This document shows positions 23,850 to 31,098 of a stretch of 37,067 nucleotides of DNA, piece after piece. The position numbers and the translations under genes were made by a program. The first letter of the stretch is position 1. Every line of letters begins with the position of its first letter. The notes under the pieces were generated by a model. It was not told the origin of the DNA and searched no databases. It saw only the letters and a list, made by a program, of their open reading frames with translations. This stretch comes from a virus, in IMG/VR virus record IMGVR_UViG_3300029448_007991, positions 1 to 37,067 of that record. One strand, given 5' to 3'.

Positions 23850-24048
23850 TTGGGACGGGAAATCCAGACCAGTTAACAAAAAGTATCGTGAGAACTATAA
23901 TGAAATCTTCAAAAGCAAAACAACACGGGTGGATGGAAGCAAAACAGTCGACAGGAGCAGTCTACGAGTTAGGAGTCAAGGAGTCAAAAAAAAGCAAGGC
24001 GATAAGGAGAATTACCCAGCCTCTAACGGACAAACATTGGAGAGATAG
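23842..24048 (+). CDS. Small phage protein, N-terminus MSNWDGKSR, 68 aa
   Basis: ATG 23842 overlaps the peroxiredoxin stop by 8 nt, the normal coupling here, and is preferred over ATG 23821. MSNWDGKSRPVNKKYRENYN at the start looks like a genuine phage protein N-terminus. After about residue 26 it shares DNA with the next frame for some 150 nt, and its C-terminal half (TTRVDGSKTVDRSSLRVRS) looks less convincing. It may be a real gene with a long overlap or the first part of one frameshifted gene. Confidence 0.4.
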   Translation: MSNWDGKSRPVNKKYRENYNEIFKSKTTRVDGSKTVDRSSLRVRSQGVKKKQGDKENYPASNGQTLER

Positions 24049-24127
24049 TGGACAGAGTGTTACAAAATTGCATAGGATCAATAGGATTGCTGAATATCTT
24101 TATAGCAGAACAAAAAGGCACAAATAA
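23900..24127 (+). CDS. Basic small protein, about 75 aa
   Basis: The frame is open from a GTG at 23888, with ATG 23900 the better start: MKSSKAKQHGWMEAKQSTGA, then ELGVKESKKSKAIRR and HRINRIAEYLYSRTKRHK. Its stop overlaps the ATG of the SET-domain gene by one base (TAATG), which supports this frame. It overlaps 23842-24048 by about 149 nt. The composition is lysine/arginine-rich; function unknown. Confidence 0.5.
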   Translation: MKSSKAKQHGWMEAKQSTGAVYELGVKESKKSKAIRRITQPLTDKHWRDSGQSVTKLHRINRIAEYLYSRTKRHK

Positions 24128-24447
24128 TGTATAAACCATTGCCAGACGGATTAACAATAAAAAATTCCGACGTGCAAGGACTTGGCCTGTTTGCTACACA
24201 AGATTTTGATGCAGATGTAGTGTTAGGTATTGTTCATGTACTCAATAAGAACTTTCCTCATGGCAGTATCAGGACCGCCTTGGGAGCATTCTACAACCAT
24301 TCAGACAACCCTAACTGCAAAAATGTTGCTGGGTTTTGGCATCAATTGCCAGTAAAATACCTAATTACATCTAAACCAATAAAGGAAGGAGACGAATTAA
24401 CTGCCAACTACACTTTGTACAAAGATTTTAATGACAAAGGTGAATAG
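24127..24447 (+). CDS. SET-domain protein (putative lysine methyltransferase), 106 aa
   Basis: The main SET motifs are present in order: GLGLFATQDF at 18-27 (the SET-I/GxG region), AFYNHSDNPNC at 54-64 (the NHS core of the active site and SAM-binding) and GDELTANY at 88-95 (the catalytic Tyr strand). At 106 residues it is a minimal SET domain. SET proteins transfer methyl groups to lysine side chains; the target in a bacterial virus is unknown. It is coupled by TAATG to the frame before it and precedes the glycosyltransferase gene. Confidence 0.85.
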   Translation: MYKPLPDGLTIKNSDVQGLGLFATQDFDADVVLGIVHVLNKNFPHGSIRTALGAFYNHSDNPNCKNVAGFWHQLPVKYLITSKPIKEGDELTANYTLYKDFNDKGE

Positions 24448-24459
24448 TTGTGTTATAAT
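24431..24459 (+). promoter_or_regulatory. Sigma70-type promoter ATGACA-17-TATAAT with start codon at +1
   Basis: The -35-like ATGACA is at 24431-24436 (5 of 6) and TATAAT at 24454-24459, spacer 17. ATG 24466 lies 6 nt after the -10 box without a ribosome binding site. The promoter overlaps the end of the SET-domain gene. Confidence 0.75.
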
Positions 24460-24465
24460 TGCAAT

Positions 24466-25635
24466 ATGAAAATATTTTATATGGGCCTAGAGCCTTACGA
24501 AGGCAGATACACATTACAGTTACAAGACTGGACAGAAAGAGCATACGACAAGAGAGGTATAGAATACGTGGTTGTGCCAGGAACAACCATCGACGACACC
24601 AAGGCAATCAGTGTTGGTCAAGTCTTAGATGCACACGGTAGATCATACTTTGGCATGAGTCAGATGATGAACCTTGTCCAGATGATGCGTAATGGTGAGG
24701 TGACCAGCAATGACGTGGTGTTCTTTGAGGACATGTTCCAACCTGGAATGGAATCACTGCCTTACATATTGAATCAAGTTGATGCCAAACACAGACCAAA
24801 AATATATCTTAGATGTCTTGCACAGGCTATAGATCCAGATGATTTCGTGCATGTTTGGGGCATGAGCAAATGGATGAGCATGTATGAACAGATGTGCAAC
24901 GAGATTCCCAATGTAGCAGTACTGGCAACAAACGAGGAGATGGTGGCACATATGCGGATAGCAAATTGGCAGGCACCTATATACAACATTTCAGGATTAA
25001 GTTTTGGCAAGGAAGAAGTGCAAAGCAGAGTAGAAAAGATCAAACCATTTATTGAGCGTAAAAATAGAGTTGTGTTTGGAGCAAGATGGGATCAAGAAAA
25101 ACAGCCACAGTTCTACATGGACTTGGCAACAAAATACAAAGAGAAGCACCCAGACGTTGAATTTGCTATATGCCAGGGTGGGCCTTTGAGATCAAACAAC
25201 CAATTTTATGTTGACGAAGCCAAACACTTGGCAAAAGAAGGCATACTAACAATACATGAAAATTTGAAGAAGAATGAATACTACGAGATACTTACAGATT
25301 CAAGAGTGATGTTCAATTGTGCATTACAGGACTGGGTGTCAAACACTGTGTCAGAGGCAGACTCACTTGGATGCAACACACTGTTTCCTGCGTACAGATC
25401 ATTTCCGGAGACATTTGCAAATGACCATACAAGGATGTACGTTCCGTGGTCACAACAAGACGCAATAGAGAAACTAGAAGTATTATTAAGCAAACCATCC
25501 CCTAGTATAGGCAAGATTTCAGATTGGACCGACGGTACAATAGACAGAATGATTGACATTATGACAGGCAAGGGAGAACAATGGAGAAGAGATGGAAGAC
25601 ACTACAGGACACCAGTTTCAGAAGCCAAGTATTGA
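24466..25635 (+). CDS. GT-B-type glycosyltransferase-like protein, 389 aa
   Basis: The frame opens further upstream at 24448, but ATG 24466 directly after the promoter -10 box is the likely start: MKIFYMGLEPYEGRYTLQLQ. The order of an N-terminal Rossmann domain, a linker near 200-215 (RKNRVVFGARWDQEKQPQFY, the GARWDxxKxP motif typical of group 1 glycosyltransferases) and a C-terminal nucleotide-sugar domain with SNTVSEADSLGCNTLFPA (E-x7-G-type) supports a retaining GT-B enzyme. The acceptor is unknown. GalE follows with a 44-nt overlap and could supply UDP-galactose. Confidence 0.75.
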   Translation: MKIFYMGLEPYEGRYTLQLQDWTERAYDKRGIEYVVVPGTTIDDTKAISVGQVLDAHGRSYFGMSQMMNLVQMMRNGEVTSNDVVFFEDMFQPGMESLPYILNQVDAKHRPKIYLRCLAQAIDPDDFVHVWGMSKWMSMYEQMCNEIPNVAVLATNEEMVAHMRIANWQAPIYNISGLSFGKEEVQSRVEKIKPFIERKNRVVFGARWDQEKQPQFYMDLATKYKEKHPDVEFAICQGGPLRSNNQFYVDEAKHLAKEGILTIHENLKKNEYYEILTDSRVMFNCALQDWVSNTVSEADSLGCNTLFPAYRSFPETFANDHTRMYVPWSQQDAIEKLEVLLSKPSPSIGKISDWTDGTIDRMIDIMTGKGEQWRRDGRHYRTPVSEAKY

Positions 25636-26629
25636 GGGCCTAAGCAAAGCAGTATTAGTCACGGGCGGAGCAGGATATGTGGGTTCACATACTTGCAAGT
25701 TCCTAGCCAAGAATGGCTTTACACCAATAACCATAGACCGAGACCTTAAGACCAAGTTTAAACCAGTGAACTTTGGGCCTAGTTTTGACATAAACCTACC
25801 GCAGGAGATAGAACGACTTGAAGAGATAATAAAACGTTTCAACATTACAAGTTGTATACATTTTGCCGGCAGTGCCTCTGTTGCTGAGTCTGTGAAGAAC
25901 CCATCGGAATACTACAGGAATAATGTGATAACCACAGTAGTACTATTAGACAAGTTGATTGAATGTGGCGTTAAGACATTCGTGTACAGTTCTAGTGCGG
26001 CCACGTACGGTGATCCAGGATTTAGGAAGTGCAGAGAATCAGACGTTCCTAATCCTATCAGTGCATATGGTGGAAGCAAACTGATGATGGAGATGATCTG
26101 CAAAGATTATCTGAGAGCATACGGACTTTCTAGTGTTGGTCTGAGATATTTCAATGCCGCTGGCGCAGATCCAGAAGCAGAAGTAGGGGAATTGAGAGAA
26201 AACGAAACACACATAGTACCTTTGGCCATTGATGCCGCGAGACAGGGAAGAACATTCAAGATGTTTGGTGACAAATACGACACACCAGATGGATCTTGTG
26301 TCAGAGATTACGTCCACGTTATGGACCTAGCAGATGCACACGTCAAAGCATTGAATTATGCATCAGCAAATCCTGTATCTGAAGTATTCAACCTGGGATC
26401 AGGTGCACCAGCATCTAACAAAGAACTTCTAAATGCAGTGCAAAAACATGTAGGCGAAATGAAAATTGAGATACACGACAACAGACCAGGTGATCCTGCA
26501 TACTTGGTGGCAGACATAGACAAGGTAAAGAAAGAGTTAGGTTGGGATCCAGCACAGAGTTCAATTGACAACGTGGTGGCGACTGCTGTACAATGGTATA
26601 ATAAGACACACAAGAAGGAAATACAATAA
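25592..26629 (+). CDS. galE: UDP-glucose 4-epimerase (GalE-like), 345 aa
   Basis: A complete short-chain-dehydrogenase-type epimerase: NAD-binding TGGAGYVGSH at 24-33, catalytic Ser in YSSSAATYG at 132-140 and the YxxxK pair Y159/K163. LRYFNAAGADP and VRDYVHVMDLADAH follow, both typical of GalE. It interconverts UDP-glucose and UDP-galactose. The first 19 residues before the fold overlap the preceding glycosyltransferase gene by 44 nt; no closer start is available except non-standard ATT. Ends coupled to folE. Confidence 0.93.
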   Translation: MEDTTGHQFQKPSIEGLSKAVLVTGGAGYVGSHTCKFLAKNGFTPITIDRDLKTKFKPVNFGPSFDINLPQEIERLEEIIKRFNITSCIHFAGSASVAESVKNPSEYYRNNVITTVVLLDKLIECGVKTFVYSSSAATYGDPGFRKCRESDVPNPISAYGGSKLMMEMICKDYLRAYGLSSVGLRYFNAAGADPEAEVGELRENETHIVPLAIDAARQGRTFKMFGDKYDTPDGSCVRDYVHVMDLADAHVKALNYASANPVSEVFNLGSGAPASNKELLNAVQKHVGEMKIEIHDNRPGDPAYLVADIDKVKKELGWDPAQSSIDNVVATAVQWYNKTHKKEIQ

Positions 26630-27342
26630 TGAGCGAAGATATTTTAAAAGATAGTTGGGTACCCGAAGGGCCAATCAGTAAAACTATAAAAGACAGGCTA
26701 AAGAAAGCAGGCAAGAGATTCCATTCCAATGACAACATCTCAGAATACATAGAAGATGGTGAGATGGATCAGTTGCAGGCAGAGGTGCAGGAAAAACTGC
26801 AAGGTGTATTAGACAGCCTAGTAATTGACACAGAAAACGATCACAACACACAGGAGACCGCGAAACGTGTGGCAAAAATGTACATCAGAGAAACATTTGG
26901 GGGCAGATTCAAACCAGCACCTAGGGTTACAAGTTTCCCTAACATGGGGTACAAGAGCATGTACACTAGTGGTCCAATATCAATTAGATCAACGTGTGCC
27001 CATCACTTCCAGAACATTGTGGGCAAGGCATGGGTTGGCATCATCCCCAACGGAGAAGTAATTGGATTGAGTAAATTCAATAGGATCGTACATCACATCG
27101 TGGAACGACCACAAATACAAGAGGAGATGACAACTCAGATTGCAGATGAATTGAAAAAATATGCCAAGACTGAGAATCTTGCAGTAGTTGTAAAAGCAGA
27201 ACATCACTGTATGACGCATAGGGGCGTCAGAGAACACGAATCTGACATGACTACGGCAATTATGCTAGGTGCATTCAAAGATGATCCTGCCACAAGAGAT
27301 GAATTTTACAAAATCTGTATGAGTATGAAGGGTCATGGCTAA
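26629..27342 (+). CDS. folE: GTP cyclohydrolase I (FolE), 237 aa
   Basis: Zinc ligands C123 and H126 in STCAHH and C194 in HHCMTHRGV are all present, as is the core VGIIPNGEVIGLSKFNRIVH. It converts GTP to dihydroneopterin triphosphate, the first step of folate and of 7-deazaguanine (queuosine/archaeosine-type) synthesis. In this window, with dpdA, queE and a yhhQ-type gene, the second role is likely. An AAGGA ribosome binding site precedes ATG 26629. The N-terminal 45 residues are an extension absent from the catalytic core. Confidence 0.95.
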   Translation: MSEDILKDSWVPEGPISKTIKDRLKKAGKRFHSNDNISEYIEDGEMDQLQAEVQEKLQGVLDSLVIDTENDHNTQETAKRVAKMYIRETFGGRFKPAPRVTSFPNMGYKSMYTSGPISIRSTCAHHFQNIVGKAWVGIIPNGEVIGLSKFNRIVHHIVERPQIQEEMTTQIADELKKYAKTENLAVVVKAEHHCMTHRGVREHESDMTTAIMLGAFKDDPATRDEFYKICMSMKGHG

Positions 27343-27634
27343 AACAAAAAAACAATTAAAACAAGAACAAGCAAATATGCAATCGGATAACCTACAAATG
27401 AGTTCAGACGGAGTACAGTACACTGGAGATTTCACTTATTCGTTTGCAGATCTTGATAATGACTTTGATAATCTCAATGTGAACACCGTATCAACAGGGT
27501 TCACTGTAGACGGAATAGCGTTCGATAACGAAGAAGGACTAAGAACAAAGTATCCTGCACTACAAGACGCATGGAATCACTACAAGAACATAAAACATAT
27601 GTGCGAACAGAAGGAAAAAGAAGATGAGGATTAA
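27335..27634 (+). CDS. Small acidic phage protein, 99 aa
   Basis: Begins MAKTKKQLKQEQANMQSDNL and becomes acidic and beta-rich (YTGDFTYSFADLDNDFDNLN), ending LQDAWNHYKNIKHMCEQK. It overlaps folE by 8 nt and the GMP reductase gene by 11 nt. The LQDAWxHYKNIxxMC end is distinctive and probably a family signature among marine phages, but I cannot assign a function. Confidence 0.6.
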   Translation: MAKTKKQLKQEQANMQSDNLQMSSDGVQYTGDFTYSFADLDNDFDNLNVNTVSTGFTVDGIAFDNEEGLRTKYPALQDAWNHYKNIKHMCEQKEKEDED

Positions 27635-28673
27635 CACAGAACCAAAACTTAACTTCGAAGATGTATTGCTACAGCCAAAACGTAGTACATTGTCTAGTCG
27701 TAAAGATGTAGACATGACAAGGAAATTTACTTTCCGTAATTCAGGCAAAGTCATGGACTTCCTTCCTATATTTGCAAGTAACATGGACGGTGTCGGAACA
27801 TTCTCTATGGCAAGGGCTATGCAGGAACACAAGATGATGACTGTGATAACAAAAACAACAACACCAGAGCAATGGAAAGAGGCCGCAGGCACAGGCTTGA
27901 GAATGCAAAGCGTGTCAGTGTGTACTGGAACAAATGTCATGTGGGATCCAGATGCACCTGACTGGGCAAACATGAAAAAAGTATTAGAGATGTTTCCAGA
28001 TGTTAAAATGATCACTATTGATGTTGCAAACGCATACCATCAAAACATGGTAGACTTCATTAAAAAGGTTAGGGATCAATATCCGAACAAAGTTATAGTG
28101 GCAGGTAATGTAGTCACACCAGAGATGACCGAAGAATTGATTATAAACGGTGCTGACGTTGTTAAAATAGGAATAGGACCAGGTAGTGTTTGTACAACAA
28201 GGACAATGACTGGTGTCGGCGTACCACAGTTCTCAGCAATAGTGGAATGCTCCGATGCCGCAAATGGCGTTGGCGGACACATAATGGCAGACGGTGGTTG
28301 CGTGTATCCCGGTGATATTGCAAAAGCATTTGGTGGCGGTGCCCACATGGTCATGATTGGTGGCATGTTGGCCGGGCATGATGAATCAGAACAACCAGTT
28401 GTAGACGGCAGGGTAGAATTTTATGGCATGAGCTCGGACAAGGCTCGAGAAGTACACGGCAAACGTAAAGACGGATACAGAGGTAACGAAGGCAGGCTTA
28501 TATCATTACCACACAGAGGACCTGTTACAAACACATTGGAAGACATACTAGGCGGAGTGAGAAGTGCTTGTACATACATAGGTGCGAGGAGACTCAAAGA
28601 CATGGCCAAGTGTGCAAGTTTTGTAACAACTAACAATGTAATAAACAGAGTCTATGAACGATACACAAAATAA
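27624..28673 (+). CDS. guaC: GMP reductase (GuaC), 349 aa
   Basis: The catalytic loop KIGIGPGSVCTTR (C190) and the segments ADGGCVYPGDIAKAFGGGA, FYGMSSDKAREVHG, EGRLISLPHRGPV and ILGGVRSACTYIGARRL are specific for GuaC rather than IMP dehydrogenase, and no CBS domains are inserted. It reduces GMP to IMP with NADPH, releasing ammonia. This is unusual cargo for a phage. Together with the phosphoribosyltransferase two genes later it could return guanine to the common purine pool. Confidence 0.95.
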   Translation: MRINTEPKLNFEDVLLQPKRSTLSSRKDVDMTRKFTFRNSGKVMDFLPIFASNMDGVGTFSMARAMQEHKMMTVITKTTTPEQWKEAAGTGLRMQSVSVCTGTNVMWDPDAPDWANMKKVLEMFPDVKMITIDVANAYHQNMVDFIKKVRDQYPNKVIVAGNVVTPEMTEELIINGADVVKIGIGPGSVCTTRTMTGVGVPQFSAIVECSDAANGVGGHIMADGGCVYPGDIAKAFGGGAHMVMIGGMLAGHDESEQPVVDGRVEFYGMSSDKAREVHGKRKDGYRGNEGRLISLPHRGPVTNTLEDILGGVRSACTYIGARRLKDMAKCASFVTTNNVINRVYERYTK

Positions 28674-28986
28674 AATAGAACCAATCAAAGAAAAACTAGA
28701 TGAAAAGATTAAAAAACTTAATTCGTCTAGGGTAATAAAAAAAGTAACGCCTAAGGGTGATCTATCTTGGTATGTAAAATGGATCTCTGTTTTCTTTATA
28801 TTAATAGCCACCGCGGCGAGAAGTGTAGGAACGGTACCACACATTGACATGTGGTTTGGTTTAATAGGCACAATAGGATGGGCATGGGTAGGATACCTAT
28901 GGCATGACCGAGCATTGTTGTTCTTGAACGCAGTACTGGTTACACTACTGATAATAGGACTGATGAACTACTATTTTGGAATATGA
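28654..28986 (+). CDS. Small inner-membrane protein, 110 aa
   Basis: The first 45 residues are charged (IEPIKEKLDEKIKKLNSSRV). Three hydrophobic segments follow near 46-60 (WISVFFILIATAARS), 65-83 (IDMWFGLIGTIGWAWVGYLW) and 88-108 (LLFLNAVLVTLLIIGLMNYY). It overlaps guaC by 20 nt and the next gene by ATGA. The LIGTIGW-VGYLWHDRALLFLN pattern resembles small membrane proteins of unknown function in marine bacteria and phages. Confidence 0.7.
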   Translation: MNDTQNKIEPIKEKLDEKIKKLNSSRVIKKVTPKGDLSWYVKWISVFFILIATAARSVGTVPHIDMWFGLIGTIGWAWVGYLWHDRALLFLNAVLVTLLIIGLMNYYFGI

Positions 28987-29447
28987 GCGAAGAAGTTAAA
29001 AAAAATTATTTCACAACAGGTCAGATGCGTAACGCACTGATACAGATCGAAGATAAGATGGTGCATTCCAATTGGATGCCTACTGTGATTTTAGGAATCA
29101 ACAGGGGTGGTTGCATACCAGGTGTGTATCTTTCTCACAGGTTAAACACAGCACACGAAGTTTTAGACATAAGATTAAGAGACCACACTGCCAAACCAAA
29201 TTTAAGTGTGCTTGAAAAAGCATTCGCTTTCCAAAAGAAGATACTGATCATAGACGACATCAACGACTCGGGTGCCACGTTCCAATACATTCTTGACAAC
29301 TTTGGCAAACACGAGCAAAGGATAAGATTCGCCGCACTCATCCACAACAAGCCAAGCAAGGTAAAAGTAGATTACCACGGATATGAGATAAACAAAGACG
29401 AAGTACCTGCTTGGATCGTTTTCCCATGGGAAGACTGGGACAAATAA
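28983..29447 (+). CDS. Purine phosphoribosyltransferase, xanthine/guanine type, 154 aa
   Basis: The PRPP-binding loop ILIIDDINDSGATF lies at 87-100 and the hood motif WIVFPWED near 145-152 is characteristic of xanthine-guanine/hypoxanthine phosphoribosyltransferases. LGINRGGCIPGVYLSHRL near 37-54 is the PPi-loop region. It should join guanine, xanthine or hypoxanthine to PRPP to make the nucleotide. Next to guaC and in the same region as dpdA, recycling of free guanine is plausible. ATGA overlap upstream. Confidence 0.85.
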   Translation: MSEEVKKNYFTTGQMRNALIQIEDKMVHSNWMPTVILGINRGGCIPGVYLSHRLNTAHEVLDIRLRDHTAKPNLSVLEKAFAFQKKILIIDDINDSGATFQYILDNFGKHEQRIRFAALIHNKPSKVKVDYHGYEINKDEVPAWIVFPWEDWDK

Positions 29448-29460
29448 ACTAAAGGTTGTA

Positions 29461-29489
29461 TTGACCTTATTTCATTATACTGCTACAAT
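29461..29489 (+). promoter_or_regulatory. Sigma70-type promoter TTGACC-17-TACAAT
   Basis: TTGACC 29461-29466 and TACAAT 29484-29489 are spaced by 17 nt in a 75-nt intergenic gap. An AGGAGA ribosome binding site at about 29513 and ATG 29523 follow, giving a normal leader. The YhhQ-type gene therefore has its own promoter. Confidence 0.7.
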
Positions 29490-29522
29490 TACGGACATTT
29501 AAATTAACCTATAGGAGATTAA

Positions 29523-30131
29523 ATGTTTAAAAACATAGATAAATCAATGCTGATGAAATTAGTGTTATTACATGTTGTAGTAATCATAGTTTCAAATGCG
29601 TTAGTGGCAATTCCAGTAGAAATACTTGGGGTGAAACTTACGTGGGCGGCATTCACATTCCCATTAGTAGTAATCGCGACTGACTTGACTGTCAGACTAT
29701 TGGGCAAACAAATAGCAAGGGCCACAATAGCGGCGGCTTATCCATTAGCAATAATCGGATCAATCGCAGTTGTCTTGGCAGAAGGAGCACCGCAATCGGT
29801 TGCATTAAGAATTGGTTTCGCAAGTGCCACTGCTTATGCAGTTGGTACTTTACTTGACGTGTACGTATTCCAATACATTAGGGATTCAAAAACATACGGC
29901 AAGAACTGGTGGTTGGCTCCAGCGTTATCCACTATCGCGGCTAACATCATTGACACTTACACATTCTTCGCAGTTGCATTTAACAACAGTGCAGACGAGT
30001 ACATGGCAATGAACTGGATGGAGATCGCAGGATCTCAAGTTGTAATAAAAATTGCAGTTGGACTATTAGTATTCTTACCAGCATATGGTATCTTACTGAA
30101 ACAACTACAAAAAACTTACAAACTGAAATAG
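29523..30131 (+). CDS. yhhQ: YhhQ/QPTR-type queuosine-precursor transporter, 202 aa
   Basis: A membrane protein with about six helices. The segments LTWAAFTFPLVVIATDLTVR near 38-58 (the family FPxxxxxTD signature), YAVGTLLDVYVFQYIRD near 101-117, KNWWLAPALSTIAANIIDTY near 124-144 and FFAVAF fit YhhQ, which brings preQ0/preQ1 into bacteria. Length is near the bacterial protein (about 220 aa). In a phage with dpdA, it would import or retain 7-deazaguanine bases for DNA modification; that role is inferred from context. Own promoter and strong ribosome binding site. Confidence 0.88.
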   Translation: MFKNIDKSMLMKLVLLHVVVIIVSNALVAIPVEILGVKLTWAAFTFPLVVIATDLTVRLLGKQIARATIAAAYPLAIIGSIAVVLAEGAPQSVALRIGFASATAYAVGTLLDVYVFQYIRDSKTYGKNWWLAPALSTIAANIIDTYTFFAVAFNNSADEYMAMNWMEIAGSQVVIKIAVGLLVFLPAYGILLKQLQKTYKLK

Positions 30132-30132
30132 T

Positions 30133-30216
30133 ATGATGAACAAAGTCTACACAGGCGCCGGTATACTAGCAGTAGTACTAGCGGTAACGGCTGTTGTGGC
30201 ATTCACTTTACTATAA
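30133..30216 (+). CDS. Single-pass membrane micropeptide, 27 aa
   Basis: ATG 30133 (ATGATG) directly follows the YhhQ gene and gives MMNKVYTGAG followed by a hydrophobic helix ILAVVLAVTAVVAFTLL. The stop at 30214-30216 precedes the hairpin at 30223-30242. The position between a transporter gene and a terminator-like hairpin, and the clean transmembrane helix, suggest a real small membrane protein, possibly a transporter partner. Evidence is limited by its size. Confidence 0.5.
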   Translation: MMNKVYTGAGILAVVLAVTAVVAFTLL

Positions 30217-30222
30217 AATCAT

Positions 30223-30242
30223 TGGGGGATTTTATTCCCCCA
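30223..30242 (+). terminator. GC-rich hairpin after the yhhQ operon
   Basis: TGGGGGA (30223-30229) pairs with TCCCCCA (30236-30242) around a 6-nt loop TTTTAT: a perfect 7-bp stem. There is no U-run after it, so it is terminator-like rather than a classic rho-independent terminator. The next promoter's -35 box starts at the following base. Confidence 0.6.
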
Positions 30243-30271
30243 TTGACAAATCATCTAAATACATTTATAAT
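30243..30271 (+). promoter_or_regulatory. Perfect sigma70-type promoter TTGACA-17-TATAAT overlapping a late octamer
   Basis: TTGACA 30243-30248 and TATAAT 30266-30271 match the consensus exactly with a 17-nt spacer. A late-type TCTAAATA sits inside the spacer at 30254-30261. ATG 30279 lies 7 nt after the -10 box with no Shine-Dalgarno sequence. Confidence 0.85.
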
Positions 30272-30278
30272 AAAACAT

Positions 30279-30674
30279 ATGGGGAACAAAGCAGGAAAAA
30301 TTTGGGGTGAAACAGAACTTATACTGTCTAACAATGCCTGTGAATTTCACAGAATAGATTACAAAAAAGGCGGCGTGTGTTCTAAACACCTGCATGAATG
30401 GAAATGGAACGGTTTCTACTGCATGAGCGGTCAACTTAAAATTAAGGTTTGGCAAAAAGATTATGACCTCGTAGATGAAACAATTCTTAATCCAGGAGAT
30501 TTCACAGCAGTAAAGCCAGGACTATACCATTCATTCGAAGGCTTGGATGATGGCGTTGCATTTGAATTATACTGGGCACACTTCTCACCTCTTGATATAC
30601 AAAGAGAATCTGTAGGACATCTGAAAGATACAGACAACAAGATCGTAAGGCTAGACAAAAACAAGAAGAAATAG
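30279..30674 (+). CDS. Cupin-fold protein, 131 aa
   Basis: The frame is open from 30222, but that start lies within the hairpin and upstream of the promoter; ATG 30279 is the likely one. The cupin motif 1 region CSKHLHEWKWNGFYCMSGQL and motif 2 NPGDFTAVKPGLYHSFEG are clear, with His residues suited to metal binding. Cupins of this size include sugar epimerases, isomerases and dioxygenases; the function is not clear here. The ends are lysine-rich (LDKNKKK). Confidence 0.8.
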   Translation: MGNKAGKIWGETELILSNNACEFHRIDYKKGGVCSKHLHEWKWNGFYCMSGQLKIKVWQKDYDLVDETILNPGDFTAVKPGLYHSFEGLDDGVAFELYWAHFSPLDIQRESVGHLKDTDNKIVRLDKNKKK

Positions 30675-30675
30675 T

Positions 30676-31098
30676 GTGAACATATACACAATATACGCAG
30701 ACCACAAGGACAACATTACCGCACAGGACTTTGTAGCCAAGATGAGTCTTTTCCTAGACGAGATAGTGGAACATGGTAAAATGGTTGCCTACAGAATCAC
30801 CAGGATGAAGTTGGGTTTCAGATCAATGGACATGCCAGAATTCAGGATAGACATGGAGTTTGAAAACATGCAACAACTCGACGACGCCATGACCATAACC
30901 ATCGCTGACAAAGATGTTGATAAAGTACATGTGGGATTCAACCAATATGTAGATGTTGACACAATACAGCATTTCCTTTACAGAGATTATCCTGATCTAA
31001 ATAAACCAAAGTTGACTGAAAAACAAAAATCATATACAATACAAGATGTAGTAAAGGCAACAAAAGATATAGATCCGGGTCTATGGAAAAACAAATAG
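30676..31098 (+). CDS. DUF6614-like protein, 140 aa, GTG start
   Basis: GTG 30676 follows the cupin gene. It reads MNIYTIYADHKDNITAQDFV, then AYRITRMKLGFRSMDMPEFR, FNQYVDVDTIQHFLYRDYPD. This strand-helix-strand order with YRITRxKLGF and LYRDYP matches, as far as I can tell, a bacterial family of ferredoxin-like folds of unknown function (DUF6614). There is no HxH zinc motif, so I do not call it QueD despite its place just before queE, which it overlaps by 16 nt. Confidence 0.65.
   Translation: MNIYTIYADHKDNITAQDFVAKMSLFLDEIVEHGKMVAYRITRMKLGFRSMDMPEFRIDMEFENMQQLDDAMTITIADKDVDKVHVGFNQYVDVDTIQHFLYRDYPDLNKPKLTEKQKSYTIQDVVKATKDIDPGLWKNK

Noticed and set aside
27624-28673. IMP dehydrogenase rather than GMP reductase
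   Set aside because: The catalytic-loop and C-terminal motifs match GuaC, and the CBS region of IMP dehydrogenase is absent.
29476-29481. TATACT as the -10 box for the TTGACC element
   Set aside because: Only 9 nt separate it from TTGACC 29461-29466; TACAAT 29484-29489 gives the proper 17-nt spacer.
30222-30278. Upstream start for the cupin gene
   Set aside because: This stretch contains the hairpin and the promoter for the gene; ATG 30279 follows the promoter and gives the complete cupin fold.
30676-31098. Could be QueD because it precedes queE
   Set aside because: No zinc-binding HxH or the QueD Cys/His pattern is present; the sequence fits a DUF6614-like pattern instead.
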